Assembly: GCA_963744735.1 (NCBI GenBank)
Contig: CAVUVH010000019.1
Span: 62,001-126,000, forward strand
Reading direction: 5' to 3'
Source of the DNA: RPQJ01 sp963744735
GTDB taxonomy: Bacteria > Pseudomonadota > Gammaproteobacteria > Steroidobacterales > Steroidobacteraceae
Length of the DNA stretch: 64,000 bases
Below, one piece after another: positions 1 to 6,910 of this stretch (the stretch's first letter is position 1; each line of letters starts with the position of its first letter). The translations under genes were made by a program, and so were the position numbers. Below the pieces are notes generated by a model. That model saw only the letters and a program-made list of their open reading frames with translations, ran no database searches and was not told the origin of the DNA.

Positions 1-860
1 CGGTGACGCCGTTCACGACCACGTCGATTGGTCCCGTCACCGGAAAGGCGGCGACAGGAATGCCGCAGGCCATCGCTTCGAGCAGCACGAGTCCGAACGT
101 GTCGGTACGGCTGGGAAACACGAAGACATCCGCGGCAGCGACGTGGCGCGCCAGCTCATCGCCGAAGCGATAGCCGGTGAAGACCGCACCGGCATATTTC
201 CTGCGCAAGCTCTCGGTCGCCGGCCCGTCACCCACCACGAGCTTCGTGCCCGGGCAGGTCGAGCGCGAGAAACTCCTCGATGCCCTTCTCGACCGAGACG
301 CGGCCGAAATACAGCCAGATCGGGCGCGGCAACTCGAGGAATGACTCGTCGCGTGGCCGGAACAGTTCCGTATCGACGCCGCGACTCCACAGCACGAGGT
401 TGCGGAATCCTCGCTCTGCGAGAGCGTTCTGCATGGAAGGCGTGGCGACCAGCGTGTGCGCCGCACTGCCGTGAAACCAGCGCAGGAATGCATAGCTGAC
501 CGCAACCGGAATCGGGACTCGAGCGCGCACGTACTCCGGGAACTGCGTGTGATACGAAGTTGTGAACGAGCGGCCGCGGCGCAGACACCAGCGCCGCGCA
601 GCCAGTCCCAGCGGGCCTTCGGTGGCGATGTGAACGGCGTCGGGATCCAGGGCGTCGAGACGTCGCCGAACCCTCCCTGCCGCAAACAGCGACAGGCGGA
701 TCTCCGGATAGGTTGGACACGGAACGGTGCGGAAATCGACGGGCGTGATGGCCGTGACTTCATGCCCGGCCTGCGACAACCTCTCGGCCGTGATGGTCAA
801 CGTTCGGACGACGCCGTTGGTCTGCGGCAGCCAGGCGTCCGTGACCAGCGCAATCTTCAT
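1..860 (-). CDS. Family 4 glycosyltransferase, frameshifted and cut by the window edge
   Basis: GT-B glycosyltransferase of the MgtA/DgdA-like group, which moves a sugar from a nucleotide donor to a lipid or glycan acceptor at the inner membrane. ATG is at 858-860. DAWLPQTNGVVRTL (residues 8-21) is the acceptor-side N-terminal motif of the family, and WLYFGRVSVEKGIEEFL opens the donor domain. The frame breaks near 248-254, where one extra base in a CCCGGGC run leads to a stop at 228. Removing it restores LVVGDGPATESLRR and later EAMACGIPVAAFPVTGPID, which runs off position 1. The start overlaps the stop of the upstream phosphatase gene (ATGA), so the two are probably translationally coupled. 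The acceptor cannot be told from sequence. The break is more likely a sequencing error than a pseudogene. Confidence 0.85.
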
Positions 861-1684
861 GCGGCTTGACCGAAGGGCACGACACCGTCCAGGAGAGGCA
901 CTGCCTGCGTGCCGGTGAGGACTTCGGCTGTCTCAGTCCAGCGCAGCAGGCTGAGCCGTCCGGCGAAGTCCTCGACCAGCGTCGTGCAGCTCTCCACCCA
1001 GTCGCCGTCGTTGCAGTAGAGGATGCCGTCGATCTCCGTGATCTCAGCCCGATGGATATGGCCGCAGATGACGCCATCGACGCCACGGCGGCGGGCTTCG
1101 ACAGCCAGCGCCCGTTCAAAGTTGGCGATGTACTTCACCGCGTTCTTGACCTTGTGCTTGAGGAACGCGGCCAGCGACCAATACGGGTAGCCGAGCCTCT
1201 GCCGCACCGCATTGACGTATCGGTTCAGTCGCAAGGCCGCCGCGTAGGCATGATTGCCGACGGACTCGAGCAGCGGGCTCGCCCGCACGATGCTGTCGAA
1301 CTCGTCGCCGTGCAGCACCAGGAAGCGGCGTCCGTCCGCGGTCTCGTGGATCGCCTCGAGACGGATTTCGACGTTGCCCAGCGTCAAACCGTCATGGTCG
1401 CGAAATGCGCGGTCGTGGTTGCCCGGCACGTACACCACGCGAGTGCCGTGTTTCGCCTTGCCGAGAATCGTGCGGATGACGTCGTTGTGAGCCTGCGGCC
1501 AGTAGAAAGTGCGCTGCAGGCTCCACAGGTCGATGATGTCGCCAACCAGGTAAATCTGTTCGCACTCGACCCGGCGCAGGAAGTCGAGCAGGAACTCCGC
1601 CCGGCATCCCTTGAAGCCCAGGTGGACGTCGGAGATGAAGACGCTGCGCAGGCGCAACGTGGATTGCGGTGGCTTGGGGGTCAT
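857..1684 (-). CDS. LpxH-like UDP-2,3-diacylglucosamine diphosphatase / calcineurin-type phosphoesterase
   Basis: A 275-residue metallophosphoesterase. The full metal-binding set is visible: D19-x-H21 (SDVHLG), G48-D49-x-x-D52, G88-N89-H90-D91, H125 in HGDEFD, and G208-H209-x-H211 in CGHIHRAE. LpxH-family enzymes hydrolyse UDP-2,3-diacylglucosamine to lipid X at the inner-membrane face during lipid A synthesis. This protein has the related layout but is longer than E. coli LpxH (about 240 residues), and homologues next to a family 4 glycosyltransferase are common. It may therefore act on another nucleotide-lipid. It forms a two-gene unit with the downstream glycosyltransferase through a 4-bp overlap. 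The 150 bp upstream hold no gene. Confidence 0.8.
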   Translation of the reverse strand: MTPKPPQSTLRLRSVFISDVHLGFKGCRAEFLLDFLRRVECEQIYLVGDIIDLWSLQRTFYWPQAHNDVIRTILGKAKHGTRVVYVPGNHDRAFRDHDGLTLGNVEIRLEAIHETADGRRFLVLHGDEFDSIVRASPLLESVGNHAYAAALRLNRYVNAVRQRLGYPYWSLAAFLKHKVKNAVKYIANFERALAVEARRRGVDGVICGHIHRAEITEIDGILYCNDGDWVESCTTLVEDFAGRLSLLRWTETAEVLTGTQAVPLLDGVVPFGQAA

Positions 1685-1835
1685 GTTCGCTCTCTCCCGT
1701 GGCCTTGCTCGCTGGGGGAGATTGCCGACGCTTCATGACGACGGCGTGAACGCTGCAAGAAATGCTCATGACAATCAGCGTGGTAGGTGGCAAATCTCCA
1801 CGGTGGCTGACGATATGTAAAGCGAATGCAATCTC

Positions 1836-2714
1836 TCAGCGCATGGTCAGGATCGCCTGGCCCATACGAATCCGCGCACCGTCACGCAGGCCGTCGCAGA
1901 GCGCGAACCCTGGCGGCACCAGCACGATGACGGTCGAGCCGTGTTCGAACCAGCCCATCTCCTCGCCCTTGCGCAGCGGCGCGTCGCAGGCGATTACGTT
2001 CGGTCCGCGGTATTTCAGGTGCAGCAGCACGTCGAGAAAATGCAGGCGGATGCTGGCGACCAGCACGGCGGCCACGGGCACCAGCGCGATCGTCTGCCCG
2101 GAGGCTGTGAGTCGGCAACGCAGCACCGCGCGTTCGTTCCGGCAGAACAGTTTGTCGATGCGCTTCAGTGCGGCCGGATTGACGTTGTAGGCCTCACCTG
2201 CAATGTAGTTCACCTGCTCGACGCGACAGTCGTGCGGCGCGTGAAAACGGTGGTACATGCCGGAGGTCAGACGCAGCGTCAGGTACTGCCCGTCGTGGAG
2301 GATCTGCGCTAATCCTGCGTCGTTGGCCAGCAGCTCGGCCAGCGTATAAGAAGAGCCCTTGGCCTGCAGCAGAGTGTCGCCGTCGATGCGACCATGAGCA
2401 CCGACGATGCCATCACAGGGACTCGTCAAATGCCGATCGTCAGGGTCGATCGGGCGCGCACCGTCGCGCAGCTGGCGCGTAAAGCAGTCATGCATGCTGC
2501 GGAACTGCGTGGTCCGCGCGTCCGCAAGGTCGAGATCGGCGAACGCCCGCCACAGGCCGATCGAGAGGTCACGGACGACCGGATTCTCGATCTTGCTGAG
2601 CCGGCCGACGAGGCGTGTCAGTGCGTTGCGGGGAATGCGGTTGGTGAGCAGGAAGTTCAGGTCTTCCTGGTCGGCAATCCGGGTGAACAGGGAGGGCCGG
2701 GGCGACGGCGTCAT
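1836..2714 (-). CDS. psd: Phosphatidylserine decarboxylase proenzyme
   Basis: Decarboxylates phosphatidylserine to phosphatidylethanolamine at the inner membrane. The 292-residue length fits the bacterial membrane-bound type. The self-cleavage motif Gly-Ser-Thr is at residues 259-261 (FEHGSTVIVL); Ser260 would become the pyruvoyl group of the alpha chain, leaving a beta chain of about 259 residues. Other family blocks are SPCDGIVG, the KGSSYTLAELL segment, and YHRFHAPHDCRVEQ with the conserved histidines. The usual central residue before GST is Leu or Phe; here it is His, a mild deviation. ATG is at 2712-2714, 44 bp from the divergent PLP-enzyme gene, so the two promoters share a very short region. 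Confidence 0.93.
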   Translation of the reverse strand: MTPSPRPSLFTRIADQEDLNFLLTNRIPRNALTRLVGRLSKIENPVVRDLSIGLWRAFADLDLADARTTQFRSMHDCFTRQLRDGARPIDPDDRHLTSPCDGIVGAHGRIDGDTLLQAKGSSYTLAELLANDAGLAQILHDGQYLTLRLTSGMYHRFHAPHDCRVEQVNYIAGEAYNVNPAALKRIDKLFCRNERAVLRCRLTASGQTIALVPVAAVLVASIRLHFLDVLLHLKYRGPNVIACDAPLRKGEEMGWFEHGSTVIVLVPPGFALCDGLRDGARIRMGQAILTMR

Positions 2715-2758
2715 CGGGATGTCATCCAGGTGCCGTACGTTGGTGACGGAGGATTGCC

Positions 2759-4474
2759 TTGGAAACCAGCACCATCGCGTACATCGCCGCGGCCCTCGGC
2801 GTCGCGGCCCTCGCGCACCGGCTGCAGTTGCGCCTGGAACTCTCGGCGGCGAAGCACCCGTCGCTGGCCGGCCACTCGCGCCTGGCGCGCCGCATGGCCG
2901 CCCTCGTTCCTCACTACGAATACGACGAGTCGGAGTTCTTCGGCGCCGACGACGCGCCGGCCGCTGTCGCCGAGCAACGGCGTGCGGGGTTCATGCGCCT
3001 TGCGGCGTTCTACTCCGAGCGCTATGCGACGACGGCGAAAGTCACTCGCGAGGTCGAGGACGCGATCTCCGACCTGCAGTTCACCAGCAGGTACCGCGTT
3101 CCTTTCCAGTTCCGCGGCCTGGTGGGCAAGCACCTCAAGAGCGGCTCGTTCGTGGAGTCGTCCGCCGGTGTGCAGCTCACCGACCTCGACGGCAACCGGC
3201 TCTATGATCTTGGCGGCTCCTACGGCGTCAACCTGTTCGGGTACGACTTCTACAAGGAGTGCATCGAGCGCGGTGCGGCGCGTGTGCAGCCACTGGGACC
3301 GGTGCTCGGGGCCTATCACCCCGTGGTTGTCGACAATGTCGCGCGCCTGCGCAGGATCTCCGGTCTCGACGAAGTGTCGTTCCACATGTCGGGCACCGAG
3401 GCGGTCATGCAGGCCGTGCGACTGGCCCGCTATCACACCCGTCGCTCGCACGTCGTGCGCTTCTGCGGTGCGTATCACGGCTGGTGGGGCGATGTGCAGC
3501 CGGGTGTCGGCAACCCGATGCCGGCCGACAGCACCTACACACTCAAGGACATGGACAACATGTCGCTGCGCGTGCTCGCCAGGCGCCGGGACATCGCCTG
3601 CGTGCTGGTCAACCCCCTGCAGGCACTGCACCCCAATGCGGGCGCGCCGGGAGATTCGACGCTGGTGGACAGCTCGCGCCACGCTCATTTCGACCGGGAG
3701 GAGTACGCCGCCTGGCTGCGGCGCCTGCGCGACGTCTGTACCGAGCGCGGGATCCCCCTCATTTTCGACGAAGTGTTTGTCGGGTTCCGCCTGGCGCCGG
3801 GTGGCGCGCAGGAATATTTCGGCGTGCAGGCCGACATGGTCACCTACGGCAAGACGCTCGGCGGTGGGCTTCCGGTCGGCGTGCTGTGCGGCAAGGCCGC
3901 GCTGATGAAGCGCTTCCAGGAAGATCGCCCCGCGGACATCTGCTTCGCGCGCGGCACCTTCAACTCGCACCCGTACGTGATGGGCGCGATGAACGAGTTC
4001 CTGCAGCGTCTCGAGAGCAGCTCTGAGATTTACGGCCTCTACGTCAACCTCGAAGCGATCTGGAACGGTCGGGCGGCCCGTTTGAACCAGCGTCTCAGCG
4101 ATGCCGGCCTGCCGCTGCAGGTGCGCAACCTGTCGACGATCTGGACCGTGTGTTACACGCGACCCTCGCGCTATAACTGGATGCTGCAGTTCTACCTGCG
4201 TGCGCAAGGACTCGCCCTCAGCTGGGTCGGCACAGGCCGGTTCATTTTCAGCCTCAACTACACGGATGCGGATTTCGATGCCGTGGCGGACCGGATCGTG
4301 GCCGGCGCGCGGGCAATGGACAGGGACGGCTGGTGGTGGCAGGGCCCGGAGCTGACCAATCGCGCCATCAAGCGCCGCATCACGCGTGAGATGCTGCGCG
4401 CGCGCCTCGGCCGCCCGCCGGTCAGTGCGGCGCCACCGTCCCCGTCGGAGGCTCCGGCCGTTCCCCGCGGATGA
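2759..4474 (+). CDS. Class III PLP aminotransferase (glutamate-1-semialdehyde aminomutase-like)
   Basis: A 571-residue fold-type I PLP enzyme of the class III aminotransferase/GSA-aminomutase group. The cofactor site is intact: Asp337 in IFDEVFVGFR and the Schiff-base Lys365 in YGKTLGGGLPVG, with MSGTEAVMQAVRLAR binding the phosphate and FCGAYHGWWGD in the ring-stacking region. It is 120-150 residues longer than HemL, with an N-terminal hydrophobic helix (about residues 5-20) that may tether it to the membrane, and a Pro-rich tail. That makes a biosynthetic aminotransferase or aminomutase more likely than heme HemL. The TTG start at 2759 is chosen for the GGAGGA ribosome site at 2748-2753. 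The 3' end overlaps the convergent membrane-protein gene by 53 bp. Confidence 0.85.
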   Translation: METSTIAYIAAALGVAALAHRLQLRLELSAAKHPSLAGHSRLARRMAALVPHYEYDESEFFGADDAPAAVAEQRRAGFMRLAAFYSERYATTAKVTREVEDAISDLQFTSRYRVPFQFRGLVGKHLKSGSFVESSAGVQLTDLDGNRLYDLGGSYGVNLFGYDFYKECIERGAARVQPLGPVLGAYHPVVVDNVARLRRISGLDEVSFHMSGTEAVMQAVRLARYHTRRSHVVRFCGAYHGWWGDVQPGVGNPMPADSTYTLKDMDNMSLRVLARRRDIACVLVNPLQALHPNAGAPGDSTLVDSSRHAHFDREEYAAWLRRLRDVCTERGIPLIFDEVFVGFRLAPGGAQEYFGVQADMVTYGKTLGGGLPVGVLCGKAALMKRFQEDRPADICFARGTFNSHPYVMGAMNEFLQRLESSSEIYGLYVNLEAIWNGRAARLNQRLSDAGLPLQVRNLSTIWTVCYTRPSRYNWMLQFYLRAQGLALSWVGTGRFIFSLNYTDADFDAVADRIVAGARAMDRDGWWWQGPELTNRAIKRRITREMLRARLGRPPVSAAPPSPSEAPAVPRG

Positions 4475-5033
4475 GGTACAGCGGCGCCTTGTGATAGAGC
4501 TTCACGTCGTGGAAGGGGTCCGTCAGGATCTTCGTGCACCAGACGAGACCGGTCTGCACGTCCTTCAGATAGAAGAGATGTACGGTGCGGAACAGCAGTC
4601 CGCCCAGTCCCACGATGAGCCAGATCTCGCCGACGTGAGTCCAGAATTCGGCTGCGTTCGCGTGCGGTGTGAAGACGCCGAACAACGTCGGCTCGAGCAT
4701 CAGCAGCAGCGGTGAAGCGGCCCAGATCGACAGCAGCACGATCTTGCGGCGCAGGTTGTAGCCTACCTTGATCGCTTCCTTGTGCTCGTGGGTCGCTTGA
4801 TTGACCGTGTCGTAGCCTTTGGGCTCGAAGAAGAAATGGCCCGCCTGGCGCGTCGTCATCGAGACGAGCCACGCCACCAGTGCCGCAATCGCCGGATTAA
4901 TGAACATCAGGACGTAGGAACAGAGAAAGCTCGTGGCACTCACCAGGTGCAGGGACTGGTTGACCAGACTGTGGTGGTAGTAGCGGTGGTCATCCCAGCG
5001 CTGAATCGCCAGCGCCTGCCGGAAGCTCGTCAT
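4422..5033 (-). CDS. Mpo1/DUF962-like multipass membrane protein
   Basis: A 203-residue integral membrane protein with four likely membrane spans (around residues 30-50, 48-65, 100-115 and 140-158). Near the N-terminus is a histidine-rich segment, HRYYHHSLVNQSLHLV, followed by RQAGHFFFEPKGYD. The spacing HxxxNxxxH ... GHxFFE resembles the DUF962 family, whose yeast member Mpo1 is an Fe-dependent 2-hydroxy fatty acid dioxygenase at the ER membrane. The assignment is by pattern only, and the protein could instead be an unrelated membrane protein. ATG is at 5031-5033. The gene stands alone on the minus strand, overlapping the 3' end of the PLP enzyme gene tail to tail. Confidence 0.6.
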   Translation of the reverse strand: MTSFRQALAIQRWDDHRYYHHSLVNQSLHLVSATSFLCSYVLMFINPAIAALVAWLVSMTTRQAGHFFFEPKGYDTVNQATHEHKEAIKVGYNLRRKIVLLSIWAASPLLLMLEPTLFGVFTPHANAAEFWTHVGEIWLIVGLGGLLFRTVHLFYLKDVQTGLVWCTKILTDPFHDVKLYHKAPLYLIRGERPEPPTGTVAPH

Positions 5034-5191
5034 GTGCGTCGATCTCCTGAAAGAACGATCCGGTGGGTGGTTTACAGGACATTCTTGACCGTCAGTGGAT
5101 GCGGCGTCGCGTGCACCTCAACTGAGGCCACGACGGCGCGGTCTTGCTGTTATCGGTGGGACGAAGGCTAGGCGTGCCGTGTGACAGAATG

Positions 5192-5215
5192 ACGAATCGT
5201 CTGTAAAGGATTCGT
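5192..5215. promoter_or_regulatory. 7-bp inverted repeat with 10-nt spacer
   Basis: ACGAATC at 5192-5198 faces GATTCGT at 5209-5215. It lies in the 265-bp gap between the 3' end of the parA-like gene and the 5' end of the DUF962-like gene (both minus strand). It could be an operator for the latter or a weak hairpin after parA; there is no T-run to make it a clear terminator. Confidence 0.3.
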
Positions 5216-5298
5216 AATGCAGGCTGGGGGTTCGACGAACACGCGATCTAACCCTGCATCCCCGCTTGCGAGGCAGCCGTGCGGCGTCCAGTCGCACT

Positions 5299-6045
5299 TT
5301 ACTGGCGCAGCCGCGCGGCGATCTCACACCACAGATTCGAATAGACGAGCGCGGCGGGGCTGCGTGGCGCGTAGGCAGGAATCGGCGCGCGACGCACGGC
5401 CATCCGTTCAATCTCGCTCCAGTACGGCACCTCCGTGGCAAGCATCATCGGAAACCGCTGACGCGTGGCGGCGATGACCTCCTCATGCAGCGACTTGCGC
5501 CGATCTACCATCGAGAAGAAGGGCAGGAGGCACAGGTCGGACCAGCCCGCCTGTGCAACCAGATCGAACAGCTGCTCGAGCATTCGCAGCGACAGCGGTG
5601 TCGGGAGCGTCGGTACGATGACGGCATCCGCGGCCCGCAGCACGTTCTCCGACAAGAGTGACATTCCTGGCGGGCAGTCGAGCAACAGGCAGTCGTAGTC
5701 CTGGTTGAGTGAGCGACTCATCCGCAGGAGGCGCTCCGTAGGATGCTTGCGCTCGCTCATGCGCACGTCAAACTGGCGATATGAAAAATCCGCGGGTAAC
5801 AGGTCAAGTCCCGCGTAATCGGTCGGCGCGACCAGTTCGGGCAATTCGCGCTTGCCGCTGACCAGCTTCCTGGCGGAGGCTCGTTCATTCGGTGCACCGC
5901 GCAGCGTGTAGGTCGCCGCACCCTGGGGATCGAGGTCCCACAGTACGGTTGCGCGTCCCGACGCCGCCGCAAGGTAGGCAAGGTTGACGGCCGTCGTCGT
6001 CTTGCCTACACCGCCTTTGATATTCGAGACCGCGATGATCTCCAT
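5299..6045 (-). CDS. Orphan ParA/MinD-type ATPase
   Basis: A 248-residue deviant Walker ATPase of the ParA family. The start chosen is ATG at 6043-6045, giving MEIIAVSNIKGGVGKTT with Walker A at residues 10-17 and the signature Lys10. A GTG 30 bp upstream is possible, but ParA proteins normally begin right at the first beta strand. Walker A' is LWDLDPQGAAT and Walker B is CLLLDCPPGMS. Such ATPases dimerise on ATP, bind DNA non-specifically and position plasmids, chromosomes or protein clusters. No parB lies next to it, so a role in positioning a protein complex or in a non-canonical partition locus is open. Proline at PPGMS is typical of the ParA rather than the MinD branch. Confidence 0.88.
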   Translation of the reverse strand: MEIIAVSNIKGGVGKTTTAVNLAYLAAASGRATVLWDLDPQGAATYTLRGAPNERASARKLVSGKRELPELVAPTDYAGLDLLPADFSYRQFDVRMSERKHPTERLLRMSRSLNQDYDCLLLDCPPGMSLLSENVLRAADAVIVPTLPTPLSLRMLEQLFDLVAQAGWSDLCLLPFFSMVDRRKSLHEEVIAATRQRFPMMLATEVPYWSEIERMAVRRAPIPAYAPRSPAALVYSNLWCEIAARLRQ

Positions 6046-6117
6046 GGTCGGTGGATGATAGTTCAGCCCCGGCACCCAGGATCGCGATCATGAGGCCTCG
6101 CGGCCCGGTATCGTGAA

Positions 6118-6366
6118 TCAGTGGCTGCTTCGCGGGAGCAGCAGGTTCTCCTGGGTCGCGCAATCCAATTCGTGATTTGGCCGATGGTCAAAGCACCAGT
6201 CGTCCGCATGCACAAGGGGGGTCTTTTCGGTGCTGAGGTGATCGTACCGGTGACAGGTACCGCGGAATGATCCAGTGGAATCGGTCGCGCCAAGAATCGT
6301 GAACCAGCCACAATTGGCGCACTGTGACTCGGCGTGAGCATCAACGCGGGCTGTGCCGCGTTTCAT
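6118..6366 (-). CDS. Small Cys/His-rich protein, probable metal binder
   Basis: An 82-residue hypothetical protein. The visible pattern is CANCGWF, then GTCHRY, then DDWCFDHRP. Four cysteines spaced C-x2-C ... C ... W-C resemble short proteobacterial proteins that appear to bind zinc or an iron-sulfur cluster, often ending in a WCG- or WCF-type block. The start is placed at ATG 6364-6366 because AGGA lies 8 nt upstream; an in-frame ATG 42 bp further up has no ribosome site. It is read in the same direction as parA and lies directly upstream of it (72 bp), so the two may be co-transcribed. Function is unknown. Confidence 0.55.
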   Translation of the reverse strand: MKRGTARVDAHAESQCANCGWFTILGATDSTGSFRGTCHRYDHLSTEKTPLVHADDWCFDHRPNHELDCATQENLLLPRSSH

Positions 6367-6560
6367 TAATTGTGTCCTGAGGGGCATGGCAGCGGTCCGT
6401 TCGATCAAGTCGCTGCATTGTACCGGCAGCGGTATGGCTGCGGACTGCGCCGTCCGTCGAGCGTGGGTCGACCGACCAAGGAATAGCTGGTTAGCGCGTG
6501 CCGCAAATGCGTCATCTTAAGAGATGGCCGCAAGCGACTGTAATGCTTGACAAAGATCGC

Positions 6561-6577
6561 TGATCACCAAGTGATCA
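6561..6577. promoter_or_regulatory. 17-bp perfect palindrome (operator-like)
   Basis: TGATCAC-CAA-GTGATCA, two 7-bp arms around a 3-bp centre. The symmetry and size fit a dimeric repressor site, and the overlap with a TTGACA at 6547-6552 would suit repression of the downstream plus-strand genes. No regulator is encoded next to it; the nearest DNA-binding protein is the orphan ParA. Confidence 0.5.
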
Positions 6578-6638
6578 ACGCAAGAAAACCTGCGATTTCG
6601 CGCGGCGCCATCTCAAGAGCTTAACTTTCTGCACAGTG

Positions 6639-6661
6639 TTATCCACAGGCTTTGTGGATAA
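6639..6661. promoter_or_regulatory. Two consensus DnaA boxes facing each other
   Basis: TTATCCACA at 6639-6647 and its exact reverse complement TGTGGATAA at 6653-6661, separated by GGCTT. Both match the strongest DnaA-box consensus with no mismatch. Such pairs occur at oriC, at DnaA-titrating or DnaA-reactivating loci, and in promoters controlled by DnaA. dnaA, dnaN and gidA are not in the window, so a chromosomal origin is not shown. Confidence 0.7.
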
Positions 6662-6780
6662 CTGGGCACGTTGCGTGAGTTCACCGTCATCGACCCCGCC
6701 GCGGAAGGCAGGACACTGTAATCAGATTGTAAGGATCGGGCGCCTAACCTCTCCGCATCCATAAGCGAGAGACTCCCGTC

Positions 6781-6873
6781 GTGCTCAGTCGTGCCTCGGT
6801 CCTGGCCTATGTCCTGGCCATTGCGGCGATCATCGTGGCAGCCGTGGCCGCGACGATCTGGTTGGGCCGATGA
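6781..6873 (+). CDS. Possible 30-residue single-span membrane peptide
   Basis: GTG at 6781 opens a 30-codon frame ending in TGA at 6871-6873. After VLSRAS the peptide is almost wholly hydrophobic (LAYVLAIAAIIVAAVAAT) and ends IWLGR, a single transmembrane helix with a basic end. A GAGAG at 6768-6772 could serve as ribosome site. It lies 37 bp upstream of the pyruvate kinase gene on the same strand. It may be a real microprotein or a chance frame in G+C-rich DNA. Confidence 0.35.
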   Translation: MLSRASVLAYVLAIAAIIVAAVAATIWLGR

Positions 6874-6910
6874 CTGCGGGGAACGGCGATTTTCTTCGGA
6901 GACAACAGGC

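Larger units (their letters stand above)
6409..6780. other. Non-coding region with palindrome and DnaA boxes
   Basis: This 372-bp stretch between the small Cys-rich gene and the pyruvate kinase locus has no convincing ORF and is visibly more A+T-rich than its surroundings. It contains three GATC sites within about 22 bp (6555-6576), a 17-bp perfect palindrome and a facing pair of DnaA boxes, described separately. A TTGACA at 6547-6552 could be a -35 element for the plus-strand genes, but no good -10 follows at 17 bp. Confidence 0.6.

Noticed and set aside
6409..6780. The chromosomal replication origin itself
   Set aside because: The DnaA-box pair is real, but dnaA, dnaN, gidA, rpmH and a box cluster with an A+T-rich unwinding element are not present in the window, so it is reported only as a candidate site.
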